Source of the DNA: Echinostoma caproni
Lineage: Eukaryota > Platyhelminthes > Trematoda > Plagiorchiida > Echinostomatidae
Reading direction: 5' to 3'
DNA: 21,452 nucleotides
NCBI GenBank assembly: GCA_900618425.1
Contig: UZAN01043319.1
Location: forward strand, 8,309-29,760
Part shown: positions 9,137 to 19,138 of the stretch, in pieces
Layout of the letters: every line of letters begins with the position of its first letter
Numbering within the stretch: position 1 is the first letter of the stretch
Notes under the pieces: model-generated
Told to the model about the DNA's origin: nothing
The model's database searches: none
The model's input: the letters and a program-made list of their open reading frames with translations, nothing else
Position numbers and translations under genes: made by a program

Positions 9137-10540
9137 CGCCGTAATCGCACAATATCATTATAGCAACGAAATACAGAAGAAGTGATGTGTAAAAACAAAC
9201 CAAGAGTCAATGACCACATAGCAATGATCGAAACAAAAATCATGCTATTTGGAACACTTGGATTGATCACGATAAACATCATCGTAAAATAGTGTGCATT
9301 TATTAGTAAGGATGAACATCCTTGGCATCAATTATTTTCTACTTTTGGACTGAATGAGGTTACATTTGTAATATCTTTTGGTTCGTATGTGCGTGCATCG
9401 GGATGTCCATTGTGAATGGATGTGTGAGAAGACTGATTAGGGATCAAGGGGATGCGCGGACCGGAAACGCAGACGGAAAGGAGAGAGTTAAGTGATAATC
9501 TGTTAGAGAGGGAATAATGTAAACACCACGAAAAAAAGGCTCAGTGACATATGAACAGTAGTCACACTTCAACTTACTGGTAAGCTGACAAGATTGTTAC
9601 CTATTTCAAGCTACACTAGTTCAACTTCAAGCCAAACCGGTGTAACTTTAATTAGATTTAACCAGTCGTATTTGACTGAATAAAACACACAGATTAGTGT
9701 CCATCACTGATTGGATTGGGTTTTTCAAATTTTCGCTGCTCAGTTAGACAACGATATTTGATTTTGAGCATATTGCTGTGTGCATTCCCTTAGAGGGGTT
9801 GTATATATTTGTGAGTCAATGTGCCTTTGTTAGGGATGAAGCACGTTGTCAAGATAACATGGAGGTGGTCTGAATCTCAGTGAGAATTTCTGTAACTCTG
9901 TGATAAATCTGAGTCTAGAGATGAAACGCGGAAAACATTTATCTTTCAACGATTATAAGCCCGAGGTTCTCCAAGATTTCTTCTAGGAAAGTAGCTGAAA
10001 GTCTCTGTTCAAGAATAAATCAATTGTCTGTCGAGTACTGTACTTCATTTAAACTATTACCCGGTACAGAGTTATCATCATTTGTAGGATTATGGACAAC
10101 TGTTGGTTATTATCACCTGTTTTACCCACTGTACTATGGGGATCTCACGGACGTTATCAGGAATGTAAAATGATGCGATGAGGATTACAGCATATGCAAC
10201 GAAGCTAAGTAACAAAGATGAAATTTTTGGTATCCGGTTGTTTTTATTGGGATTATAGATAGAATGCATTAGTTACTGCGAAAAGTAAAAAGGGAAAATG
10301 TTATTTCTGCTAGCTAGTAAATGAGATTAAATTTTCAGATGTTACAACGGGATTATTCTGCAATTTGAGAATAAATTTTATCATGCTATTGAGATGAAAT
10401 ACTGCAAATTCTTCCGTTGTATCGTTGTGCCATTGTCAAGCGTCTTGTCAATTGTGCCTTTAAATTTCAAAACTGTGTAGACAGTGGCATTCAGTTTAAT
10501 GGAAGCGGTGTTATTCGAGGAAACCTAGGCCTCAATGGAA

Positions 10541-10569
10541 TTTAGGCTCTAGGTTATTAAGGGCCTAAA
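10541..10569. repeat. Inverted repeat, 7-bp arms
   Basis: TTTAGGC at 10541-10547 pairs with GCCTAAA at 10563-10569. The context is unremarkable, and chance is likely. Confidence 0.4.
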
Positions 10570-11712
10570 CAGAACCAACTCATACAGTCATTTATGCCAT
10601 CATTTACGCCTACGCATGGTGATCGATTCATTGATCCATCTTAAAGTGATTCACTCCCTAACCAGGCAAACCGAGTTAAATTATCACCAAGCTCATTTGT
10701 TCTCCTTCAAAGCCCCATGACTCAACGATCAAGGTTCTAACGTTCCAGGGTGGGAAGAGGACGAACAGTCATATTCCAACTATGTTCGGGTAGTCTATCA
10801 ATCGGTAATGCAGTTCCTTCCGATTGGATGGGTTTGTTAAGTAGCAGTCTGTGGCACGAACACTTTATTGTTCTCAGTTAAATGCAACTGGCGGGATTCA
10901 CTTGAAGTTAGAATGGTTAAGCTTGCAGTTGAAATGGTACAAATGAGTGAAATCTCATGCATATAATGATTATCATCCTTTATTTCTGTCTTTGACCGAC
11001 GGCATTATGGTCTCATATTAACCAGGAGCAACTCACGACTGATTTCATCAGGAGATTTGACGGACCCATTTCTAGCGTATCTCATGCAAGATAATCTGCG
11101 TATAATGTTTCACAGAATTACTGTTTCCTCATTTAGTGGGTCATCTATCTTTGATCAGGAACTCAATGAACAGTGATAAATTTTTATTTTTTTAGTGGAA
11201 TTGGTAAAGTGTAAAATTGAACTGTAGCTGTTCGGAAACTCATGCAAATAAACATCAAAAGTAGAAACACAATAACTGGTCGATTATTCAATGTCTAATC
11301 GACAACGACAGGGATCATTCGGTTGTCTACTTGCATTCACCCAGTCCTAATGATGCCACTTGACGCCAAAGGATTGGTCGAAAAATCCGTTTCCTGATTG
11401 GCTAATTGGATGTTGTACCGTGATGCGTTCGTACTCGTTGCAAGATCAATACACTATGCTTTTGTCTTGCAGAAAGAAACTGTTATGAACTGTTGTTTTG
11501 TTCTAGAGAAAATACTCAACGGTCATGGCCAATGCCGCTGAATCAACTCAGAATACGCCCTGAATGATAGTTGAATGCCAAACGGCAGGTCGGCTAAATC
11601 TTAGATTTCATTGAAAAACGAATAAATTCGTGATAATTTGTAGTCAGATTGATTGATTATTTTTTAAGTAAAACTAATAAAGTGAAATCCCTTATAGAAG
11701 ACATCTGACTTT

Positions 11713-11735
11713 CTGCTGTTGCTACTGCTGCTGCT
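11713..11735. repeat. CTG-type trinucleotide repeat
   Basis: CTGCTGTTGCTACTGCTGCTG is an imperfect array of seven units outside any supported exon. Confidence 0.85.
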
Positions 11736-12040
11736 CGTGAACCGAGGGAGAGGGAATCTCTGACCGGTTTCAGCCAGTGACATCCAATAAATTTGCTGAA
11801 AACACATTCATTTTCAAAAACATCCTAAATATGTGGCCGCTGGTGCTGGAAAACTTCCCATACCTGTTGGTATCTGGATTATGTAAAGCACGCATGTCTG
11901 TCTTGCATATGACGCATTAAGGGAGCCCGTTCATAGTAGTACTAATGCAGCCAGCATGATCTGTCTGTGTGCGTGAGGTACACAAGGAGCACATCACGTG
12001 CGGCAATTTAAGGGACAAACACTGAATCAAATTATAATAC

Positions 12041-12215
12041 CTATTTGTTCGAAGGCTTTAGCTAGATAATGTGCAGAATCGTTCACTGTCAGCAATACAT
12101 CGTTCTTTACACCATGGGTTTGCAAAATGTCAATATGTTGCGTCAAGTCTTCCAACAAAGTATACCAAGCAACGGAGTTATCATATTTTTGTGGATTGGG
12201 TTTTAAACAAACAGG
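12041..12215 (-). CDS. Candidate internal exon, unidentified protein
   Basis: This is the best-bordered exon on the minus strand. TTTGCAG|CCT opens it and AATAG|GTATTA closes it. The 175 bases hold 58 open codons plus one base (phase 0 in, phase 1 out). The peptide begins PVCLKPNPQKYDNSVAWYT, continues LLEDLTQHIDILQTHGVK, then DVLLTVNDSAHYLAKAFEQI. It looks helical and soluble, with no signal peptide, membrane segment or cysteine pattern. Upstream on the minus strand, the exon at 15548-15695 ends in phase 0 and fits; downstream, 8200-8321 enters in phase 1 and fits. I do not recognise the family. The opposite-strand frame (12071-12313) is a shadow. Confidence 0.5.
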
Positions 12216-12600
12216 CTGCAAACATTTTTTCTCACGAATGCGACAAATATGATGTAGTATGCGTGATACGGAACAGCCAGCTACTTAGCCCGATTTGTAA
12301 AACATTGCAGTAATAATTTTCTTGGTGATTGCACACAGGCTACGAACTCATTTCTTTTATTGAACATGGTAATCCTATGCACTCTCTTCTCATTAAAATA
12401 CGACTTTGTTATTGAGTACTGTGGTCTGATTTCATTCCGAATGCCAGTCCCGGACTGGATTGGTACTGGGCAGAATTCGATACCAATGCGAGTTTCTATT
12501 GTGAGTAGTATGCAAAAGGTTACGACTGGCAGTTTCTCTCAACAGTCAAAAATTAACATGACTTCTTGGAGCCAATTGCTTTGTTGAAAATGATGGCTAT
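12216..12600. other. No gene seen
   Basis: A 75-codon plus-strand frame (12360-12587) has no motif or borders, and I do not call it. Confidence 0.4.
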
Positions 12601-12760
12601 GGACTGTTCCATTCATTATCCTGTGTGCTGCCGTGATAACATGTTCAAAATGAGATATCTTGTTATATGTACTCCAAATTATCCATATCCCAAATCTGAT
12701 TCGTAATAATGAAGTTTCCTCAAGCGACCTCCTGTTTCTAAAATCGCAACAGTAGTAAAA
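12601..12760 (+). repeat. Dispersed repeat, copy 1 (39-base identical core)
   Basis: Bases 12633-12671 are identical to 19196-19234. To the left (GTTCCATTC..TGTCC-type words, then CTGCCG) and to the right (AAATTAT, TTTCGTAA/TTCGTAA, CTCAA) the two copies still align with gaps and substitutions. The core is AT-rich and bounded by ATAACA and TGTTAT in inverted orientation. No terminal repeats or coding domain are visible, so the class is unknown. Confidence 0.75.
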
Positions 12761-13200
12761 GAACACCATAAAATATCTTCATCTCCCAAAGGATATCATA
12801 CATGGCACCAGAAGACAATTCGTGCGTCAATTCTCATCGGTCTTTGTCCAGCAAAGGGAGAGTAAAAGAGAATGGAAGAGGACTGATTCAATTGACAAAA
12901 TGCAAATTATCCTCAGCCATCAATTGCTATTTGAAGTAGATGGCGCCACAAGCAGTATCTGTGTAGTTGAAAAGGTGATGGTATTTGAGCTGCATTTGCC
13001 TTTGTGTGGATTTGTCAACGAGACACAAATAAAAACGATGTAGAACTCTTGACTGTCACACATCCATCTTGGATAGTTTATGGAAAACAAACCAAACCAG
13101 TGCCTCACAAAACCGCACATTATCTGAGAATGACTATCCGTATTTTAAAGTATCCCACTGGATAATGTAGATGCTTTATCGACTCATTTCATGCCACAAG
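12761..13200. other. No gene called
   Basis: The plus frame at 12822-13043 contains EVDGATSSICVVEK before AAAAG|GTGATG, a fair donor. The upstream AG (TTTGAAG) leaves only about 12 codons, too little to support an exon. Confidence 0.35.
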
Positions 13201-13407
13201 TAAATCTGATCTTCCCAACTTGTCCGACAAAATCGTGGACTGTTTTGATGTGGCTTCATATCAAAGATCTCTTACACTACCCAATGACCTTTATTTGCTT
13301 AATTTATTGCACAGGATGTCCGAATGGATTTTCCACCACCAGAGATTTACTATATTTCAGTGTGTACTTTTACATTTCTCGGGAGAGGCACTCCATTCAG
13401 TGGATGA
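13201..13407 (+). CDS. Candidate internal exon, unidentified protein
   Basis: A pyrimidine-rich run ending CCACAAG opens it, and GATGA|GTAAATG closes it. The 207 bases carry 69 codons, with phase 2 in and phase 2 out. The peptide contains SDLPNLSDKIVDCFDVASYQ, then LPNDLYLLNLLHRMSEW and FHHQRFTIFQCVLLHFSGEA. It is amphipathic and looks alpha-helical, like part of a helical-repeat or scaffold protein, but I cannot name it. An earlier acceptor at 13170 (AATGTAG) keeps the same phase. The next plus-strand candidate, 16733-17042, also enters in phase 2. An overlapping longer frame (13191-13430) has poorer composition and is a shadow. Confidence 0.4.
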
Positions 13408-14805
13408 GTAAATGTTTGGCCCTATTCTAGCAGACAGTTCATGATTATTCCAGAGACTAGACTGAATTCAACGATAAAGGGAACTTTTGTCTGCCGAAAA
13501 ATATGATGATATATTTTACTGCTGATAGAAGAGAATATTTTAAACACTCATTCAAAGTCAACTCTTTTAAGGAATCAAGGTGAAGGACTTATTGGTATTC
13601 GTCGATGTTCATGTAAGCCAAAAACGTATAAATCTTTTCCTAAAAAACGTTTTTCCAAATCCAGTAATCGCGTCCCAATAACATTTCATCCAGTAAAATA
13701 AATATCACCGAAAATATGTGCATTTGTTGCACAAGAATTTCAATGAATCCACTATTTCTTACGAAGAGTTATTATTATTCATTATTTTATATTTTACTCA
13801 AAAGTGGATGCCATGAACCCTTTACCTGTTTTCTTAGGCCTAAAAATAGAAAAACCGCCTAATACGGATCCAAAAAGCTCCATCCATCGAGTAGAACGAA
13901 ACTACATTATATAGCTGAAGGTCCAACTGATCAAGAATGCTTTTTGGAGTACTTCCTTTGTTGTACCATCATATATCTACCTGTACCACACGATGCATCC
14001 TCTGACCGAGATTGGAGGACCGCATTCCTGTAAATGTCATCTCTAATTGCACTGACACCTTTCAAGTAGAGATGACCGAGATATTTTTACACCAAAATGG
14101 TTGGTCATATTCTCAAATTTATGTAAATGCTAATAGCAGCGATCCAGTTTCATCAACCAAGCTTGAATCTGGTGCATGTATTGACCAATATACACAATCG
14201 CTCTTATTATCCGAACAAAATCGATCATATTGTCATCGCACTTAGGGCGTTCTCATTCCATCAACCATCCCCGAATCAGTTACGGACTTTGGAGAAAACC
14301 ATCCATACCTCAAAAACGCGATTGCAACTTCCTTTAAACTTGCTTTAACTAATTGCATGTAGTTTCTTTTTGAGCAACATGCACCCTTGTCGTAGTGCAC
14401 TTCTATGGTACAAAGTTATCTCTCTAGTTCATCGCTGTGCAGTAGAGGCTGGTTGCCTGTGGTGTGACCACTCATGAGGATCCTACAATCACTGAGTGGG
14501 TAATACTCACTAACTAACCTACTCTTGCGGAGTTTAAATGTGAAATGATTTAACAAACTTAGTCCTCGAGGAAAAACCAGACAACCGTGAAAACATTCTA
14601 AAGGGCAAATGGTCACTTAGCGTGATAAATTCCTGGCGTTCAATTTTTGTGTTTATAAAATAAACGTTTCACTCGATAAAAATTCAACTGATATTTGGCA
14701 ATTACACGATTACGTCTAACTTCAATGTGAGAACCAGGAAAGAACCATTTATTTATTCTGAATATACATTTGAGCTGATTAAATCTACGTCTTTTCCGGA
14801 TGAGA
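13408..14805. other. No gene called (1.4 kb)
   Basis: AT-rich, intron-like. A plus frame at 14012-14245 (VNVISNCTDTFQVEMTEIF) could be coding up to TTTAT|GTAAATG, but its acceptor is poor. The minus frame at 14640-14846 is basic and without a motif. Confidence 0.4.
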
Positions 14806-14843
14806 AATGCGTCTTGCGGATACAGGATGTCATCAGACGCATT
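14806..14843. repeat. Perfect 9-bp inverted repeat, 20-base loop
   Basis: AATGCGTCT at 14806-14814 pairs with AGACGCATT at 14835-14843. It lies just outside the minus-strand SINE, with another hairpin 31 bases on. Confidence 0.7.
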
Positions 14844-14873
14844 CAAAAGTGCAGCTTTTCATTTATTTTGTCC

Positions 14874-14894
14874 ACATGTTAATCGTTAACATGT
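14874..14894. repeat. Perfect 9-bp hairpin, 3-base loop
   Basis: ACATGTTAA at 14874-14882 and TTAACATGT at 14886-14894 enclose TCG. This tight palindrome lies at the downstream side of the minus-strand SINE tail. Confidence 0.75.
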
Positions 14895-14899
14895 CATTG

Positions 14900-15021
14900 G
14901 ACACTGAAGAGTCTTGGAATCACTGAAGAGATAATTGACACGATACTGCACATTTATTGAATCCACTGGGATTTGAACCGGGGCACAACTCCAACTCGAT
15001 AACCATTTCAGCTCTCCGGAT
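14900..15021 (-). mobile_element. tRNA-derived SINE fragment, minus strand
   Basis: Read on the minus strand, GGTTCAAATCC (plus 14969-14979) is a canonical Pol III B box, and AGCTGAAATGG (15003-15013) is an A-box-like word 23 bases upstream, followed by TTATCGAG. The T-arm is only partly paired, so it is not a functional tRNA. The tail side carries a 10-base direct repeat, CACTGAAGAG, at 14902-14911 and 14921-14930. Confidence 0.45.
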
Positions 15022-15234
15022 TTGCCCGGAGCGGCTTCCCACACTTATTTATATAATGCCTCACATATGTACAGGGCAGATAATTTTTTATGAATTCAAG
15101 ACCGATAACGTTCTCGGTGAGGAGATGCATGAGAATTTATTTGTATAGTCGACAAAAATGCCAAATCGAGGTGCCAGAAAATTATAGAAACACCCCTATT
15201 AGGACCACAGCTTGACGATTCTGCCGACCACCGA

Positions 15235-15360
15235 CCAGCGGTGGTCCGGTGGCAACGTCACCAAACTATCACCCGGGAATGTGTGTTCGAATCCCACCAT
15301 CGCCTAAATTTCCCCATTGTCTGTTGAATGGCAGCCCTTTGACTGGCCTGAAAATTGTCT
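15235..15360 (+). mobile_element. tRNA-derived SINE head
   Basis: TGGTCCGGTGG (15242-15252) fits the A box with one change, and TGTTCGAATCC (15284-15294) fits the B box. They are 31 bases apart, the spacing of a real tRNA. The T-arm pairs 4 of 5 positions around TTCGAAT. The acceptor stem does not pair, so it is a SINE head and not a tRNA gene. The non-tRNA body continues rightward for an unknown length. It points away from the SINE at 14900-15021, making a head-to-head pair. Confidence 0.6.
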
Positions 15361-15547
15361 TTGCATATTCGATAAAAAGAGGTAAAATGGAAAATGAAAT
15401 GAAAAGGGAAAATGACGTTTCCTGATTTGTAAATTCGGCGAGCTGATCATCTGCCAACTTTTCTGTTTCAATTCAGGTAGTTTACTTCCCTACATTCAGC
15501 ACCGCTCTAAAAGCCGATCTATCAGTTTCGTCATTTCTCACACTTAC

Positions 15548-15695
15548 ACCAGATTGTATCTTGTACGAATTAGAAGACGATGCTGATACTGTTGTGGATT
15601 GACATGCATCATATAGATGTTTGGAAACCCTGGCAAACACACTGAAACGTTCATGCTTGTCATTAAGCACAACGAACATGCATGCGATGGAATAT
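15548..15695 (-). CDS. Candidate exon with a consensus donor
   Basis: The minus-strand exon ends at TCTGGT|GTAAGT, a consensus donor, leaving phase 0. It reads MFVVLNDKHERFSVFARVSK, then HLYDACQSTTVSASSSNSY and KIQSG. The left half looks like a folded domain and the right half is Ser/Thr-rich like a linker. The acceptor proposed (TTTTGAAG|ATATTCC) is weak, and the ATG at 15679 could instead be a true start. The frame runs on for about 20 codons past the donor to a stop, which I treat as intron. The phase fits the minus exon at 12041-12215. The protein is not recognised. Confidence 0.4.
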
Positions 15696-16254
15696 CTTCA
15701 AAATCACTGCTTCACAATAGTCACTTCATACTTTAAAAATATATGGTTTCTTTTCAGTCTTGACTATGTTTAAGAGTTGCAGTCACTCCAACTGGGAGTC
15801 GATGGGGATCGTTGGTCAGGCGAGCACTTCAAAAAGTCAGGTGTGGACAACTTACTCGTTATATTAGGGTCATCTTGAACGCAGCGTGAGAAGCTATCGG
15901 TATCTAATTGTGTACTTTTTCGGTAATTTGTATTGGGGCTCTTTTGCGGTTAAAAATTGAGTAAGCGCACTGTTCCTGTCTTTAGGGGCATCTAATTTGG
16001 ATATATTCGTGAGTAATATTTTTATACGATCTGCCCTATTTATGATTAGCCTTGACTTGAGTGACCACGGTCTAAAACTGGTCCTTATGATATTCTGATT
16101 ATGGAAGCCGGATTAAAAGTTGATCATCTTGACAGGCTTTGCGCGCATCGTAATTGACACTTACGAACTATACCGGGAAGTGGTCAGGTCACACACCCTG
16201 ATCGCTTTCCATACATGTCGTAAGTATATCAATTTAGCTGTTCACCATCTTAGA

Positions 16255-16354
16255 TTAATAGTTCTTTTGTGTTAGCGTCCGTTGAGCTTTTCTTGTCACC
16301 TCATCCCCAATGGGTACACGTGAAATCAGATCAGCACCAGCTCCTCTTCCGTCC
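16255..16354 (-). CDS. Candidate terminal or internal exon
   Basis: GACTTTGGCAG|GGACGG is a fair acceptor. The open frame after it (phase 2 in) reads DGRGAGADLISRVPIGDEV and then TRKAQRTLTQKNY to a TAA. It is small, charged and looks coding. If GATGAG|GTGACA is used as a donor, the exon is internal and shorter. No AATAAA was found soon after the stop on the minus strand, which counts against a terminal exon. The longer frame (to 16452) starts with a hydrophobic stretch that I take as intron. Confidence 0.3.
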
Positions 16355-16732
16355 CTGCCAAAGTCACAATTATCTCGTTTAGTGTACAAAATGAGCGTGA
16401 TGTGACAACATAATAATAACATGTTATCTCCTGCAAACGATATGAAAATCACTGAAATCTACTCCTGATATACTTGAAACTCCAAAATAAAATTTTTTAC
16501 CTTCAGTTTTCGTATTTATCAATCAGAATTCAATAAACTCTGTCCTATCGTCTCCAATTTGTCCCCTTCACCACACCGTTCGTTACCATCGTAATATCAA
16601 TGTTCTACCGATTGGAGTCGAAAGTGTTAGGAAACAGAAACAATTATCGACATATTCTTTCACGGGCCCGTATTTAATTCCCATGGGTTTGTGTGCTGCA
16701 CTCTCTGCATGGCTTAGTTGAGCCACCTCAAG

Positions 16733-17042
16733 CAAAACGATCAATGATGAATGGAAACGTATTGATTTGAACTGGAACGGAAAGTGCGTTGGTGTTTACG
16801 ACTGCACCGGTGAGCTCAAACGCAGACCGCGCTCTCTCTTTGTCAAATCGATCCGGTCAAGGGGCAAAGCTAAGGGGATGAGCAGATCGCAATCCATTTC
16901 ACTACGGACCCGAAGACACAAGCGGGGCTGGCAAAGCACTGGGTGCAAGAAAACAATGACCAATGCGATCGTGGCTTTCCTCGCTGACAGCGGTCACCGG
17001 ATTTACAACGGTGCGTCGTCCAAAAAGGGCCCCACAAGTTGA
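16733..17042 (+). CDS. Candidate terminal exon, very basic C-terminus
   Basis: CACCTCAAG|CAAAACG opens it in phase 2. About 103 codons follow to a TGA at 17040-17042. The peptide contains NWNGKCVGVYDCTGELKRR, then the Arg/Lys/Ser-rich SIRSRGKAKGMSRSQSISLR and RTRRHKRGWQSTGCKKT, ending GASSKKGPTS. The basic patch could be a nuclear or nucleic-acid/heparin-binding tail; I compared it with the basic C-ends of fibroblast growth factors and found no real match. AATAAA follows at 17344. An alternative is splicing at AACG|GTGCGT to the acceptor TTCCTTGCAG at 17115, which would end the protein within two codons and give a spliced 3' UTR. Base composition is GC-richer than the surroundings, as expected for an exon. 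Confidence 0.5.
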
Positions 17043-17115
17043 CACACGTTGTACAACGTCACTTGGTAGTAGCAAAATCGGTCGTAATTAAAATCCTGAT
17101 CCGGCTTCCTTGCAG

Positions 17116-17335
17116 ACTGAGGACTATGATTGCTGAAGTTCAGTTGCTTTGGTTCAGCTCCATCCTCAATTATAAATCGAAGCATCATCTCATTTACGTT
17201 GCAATGATGCCACATGACGTGACACGTCGCATTGGAAAAGTCATCGAAAATTTTTCAGAGCTGACCTTGATTGCCACCTCCGGCTTCAGGTTCCACTTTA
17301 TCGCTTGTCAAAAAATGTTACATTCTTGTATTTAA
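17116..17335 (+). other. Probable 3' UTR or alternative last exon
   Basis: CCGGCTTCCTTGCAG is a strong acceptor at 17115. After it one frame stays open to a TAA at 17333-17335 (MIAEVQLLWFSSILNYKS and on), and AATAAA follows within 15 bases. The composition is only weakly coding, so I favour UTR. The opposite-strand frame (17003-17215) has equal claim by composition and no borders. Confidence 0.3.
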
Positions 17336-17343
17336 CCTAATAC

Positions 17344-17349
17344 AATAAA
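17344..17349 (+). terminator. AATAAA polyadenylation signal
   Basis: A canonical hexamer lies 302 bases after the stop of the plus-strand exon at 16733-17042. A T-rich/GT-containing stretch (TTTCTATCTCATGTGT) follows 10-30 bases on, where a cleavage site with a downstream element could lie. Confidence 0.45.
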
Positions 17350-17367
17350 TCACCTTCATTTCTATCT

Positions 17368-17383
17368 CATGTGTAAACACATG
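17368..17383. repeat. 7-bp hairpin just after AATAAA
   Basis: CATGTGT and ACACATG enclose AA. It sits 19 bases after the polyadenylation hexamer. Confidence 0.6.
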
Positions 17384-18484
17384 TAATTGTAAATGTCCAA
17401 AGATGAAGCTACAGATGCAAGCATGTACAGTGTATCGTTTGAATCTAAGCATTTAAATTAACGAGACACTCAATCATGTGCTTCAGAAACAGGCAATAAA
17501 AATGAATAAATTTGCTCACTTTGGGAGGGGTGGGACCGATACAAAAATAAAATACTTGAGCAAATCCGAAACAGCCAGATTGTCATGTTGGATTCAATGT
17601 ACGTCTAAATAACTGTTTCACCTATGGAAGGAATAAATTTTAGAATTCACATTTAACTCCTAGTTACTTGTGAATAGAATTTATGCAACACATTACTCTC
17701 TCAGCTATAGGTAAAAGCCTTCTGTACCGACCCCCTCTTATGCTCACTGAGTGAGGTTATTGAGAAAAAGCACAAAACGTGGTTAGAATTGAAAAAAGAA
17801 ACAAGTTTACACAACTAACGGGCATTTCGACGTGTTTCCACCGTCATCACCATGTTTAAAAATTAAAACATGATGCAAGCTTACGATAAAACTTTATAGC
17901 AAAACTTTATAGGATAAAACATGTTGCTTATTATTGACCAAGTTTTTATCTTCAATCTGCAGCCAACTTCTTTTCTACATGTCTCTATCTCATGTATAAC
18001 TTTTAAGCATTGCTCTAGGGTGAAATTTCACAGCCTAAATTATATTTCTCGACAAAACTCATTCAGCATTCTGTCTCTTTGTCATCTCCCTCTTCACCGT
18101 CACCGTCCGTGCATCTTTCATTACTATGATCTTTTGGTGCATAGTGATTGTTTGAACAGTTTCTGAGCACGTATTTGAATTTTATGCTTCAGAATTATCA
18201 CATTTGATGATCTTGGAGTGCTAAACCCTTCTTTGACATCATATGGACTGTCCCTCTCCCTGCACCGAATCGGGATGCAAATCTTTTCCTGGAATCTCAA
18301 TTTTCGTCACCAGGTGCCAGAAAACAAAGTTTCTCACTGACTGGCATGTCGCCGTTTATGGGCGCTGGTGAGTTCCGTTACCTTGATGTAAACGCTTCCG
18401 GGTATAAAGTAAACTTATATAGTTCTTTACGTTTTGGGGAAACGCACCACGTTAGTCAAGTCAACATTCACTCAGTTTTGTACT
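17384..18484. other. No gene seen
   Basis: Intergenic or intron-like. It contains a tandem 12-base word at 17888-17912. The frame at 17921-18166 (81 codons, plus) has no motif. Confidence 0.45.
17888..17912 (+). repeat. Tandem 12-base repeat
   Basis: AAAACTTTATAG occurs at 17888-17899 and 17901-17912, one base apart, and GATAAAA flanks both sides. Confidence 0.85.
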
Positions 18485-18874
18485 ATGCCACCTTCTGACC
18501 CCACTCTGCGTTGTAGTGGATGTATCAGTCGTTTAGAAAACCTTTTCGATCATCAGTCCCAGACCATTGCATATTCACTCCTTAGTAAACCATTTGATTC
18601 GACATATTTGATACACTTCAATGGACACGTTGAAATCTGTTCATCCACAACTGTCAGTATTGGTTACGTTTATTCATATACAGCAGGATATGATATAACT
18701 CATGCCGCTACATCTGTTAGCGTTCTAGTAATACTCGTGTCTTTTTCCTTGTTCCCCTATTTATTTGAGAAAACGTTTGATCTACAGACAACATGGTGTC
18801 CTTTGGTGACATGTTGGTACCATCAAATCTGTTTCACGTTTGTATTTGTAACCTGTGCCTTCGTTCCGATTTAA
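18485..18874 (+). CDS. Unidentified open frame, possible retroelement ORF
   Basis: This is the longest open frame in the window: 129 codons from the first ATG, or 146 if read from an upstream TTG. It begins MPPSDPTLRCSGCISRLENL, whose CxxC followed by a heptad-like SRLENL recalls the short zinc/coiled-coil starts of some LINE ORF1 proteins. The second half is hydrophobic (SVSVLVILVSFSLFPYLF and a similar run at the end) and may be chance translation. There are no splice borders of quality. The TA-rich, promoter-poor upstream region gives no sign of its own transcription. A decayed mobile element is likeliest, and a host exon is possible. Confidence 0.25.
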   Translation: MPPSDPTLRCSGCISRLENLFDHQSQTIAYSLLSKPFDSTYLIHFNGHVEICSSTTVSIGYVYSYTAGYDITHAATSVSVLVILVSFSLFPYLFEKTFDLQTTWCPLVTCWYHQICFTFVFVTCAFVPI

Positions 18875-19138
18875 CTGAGTACTATTCAATCCTCATCGGT
18901 CTGTAGTTTAAATGGGTTATATCGACCTATCCGCTTTCTCTTAAACTCTCCTTTGAGCCGTTTTATTTGGCTCTTTTACATATCGTGTATTTCGTGTTCC
19001 ACTAAGACGCATCTGCACTTGCATTCCCGAGTAACAACCGCGCACATGGACGGATTGACGTTCTTTAATTGACTTACCCTTTTAAATGCGCTGTCCCTAT
19101 GTCTCTGGTCTGACGGTGCCTAGCGAGTGACTTGACTG
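18875..19138. other. No gene seen; may belong to flanking repeats
   Basis: T- and C-rich plus strand with no open frame. It joins the open frame at 18485 to the repeat at 19139, and the whole 18.4-19.5 kb stretch could be one old element. Confidence 0.35.

Larger units (their letters stand above)
9137..12040. other. No gene seen (2.9 kb)
   Basis: This is the longest empty span. No frame of 60 codons occurs on either strand. It holds an inverted repeat at 10541-10569 (TTTAGGC with GCCTAAA) and a CTG/TTG microsatellite at 11713-11735. It would be an intron if the minus-strand exons at 12041 and 8200 belong together. Confidence 0.5.

Noticed and set aside
14012..14245. 77-codon plus frame that could be an exon
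   Set aside because: The composition is acceptable up to TTTAT|GTAAATG, but the acceptor region has no pyrimidine tract and the remainder is unlike protein. Support is too weak.
15235..15304. A true tRNA gene at 15.2 kb
   Set aside because: The boxes and spacing are good, but the acceptor-stem positions do not pair, so it is a tRNA-derived repeat.
16733..17042. Fibroblast growth factor identity for the basic exon
   Set aside because: The basic tail and a GK-rich stretch recall FGF C-termini, but the beta-trefoil signature residues do not line up.
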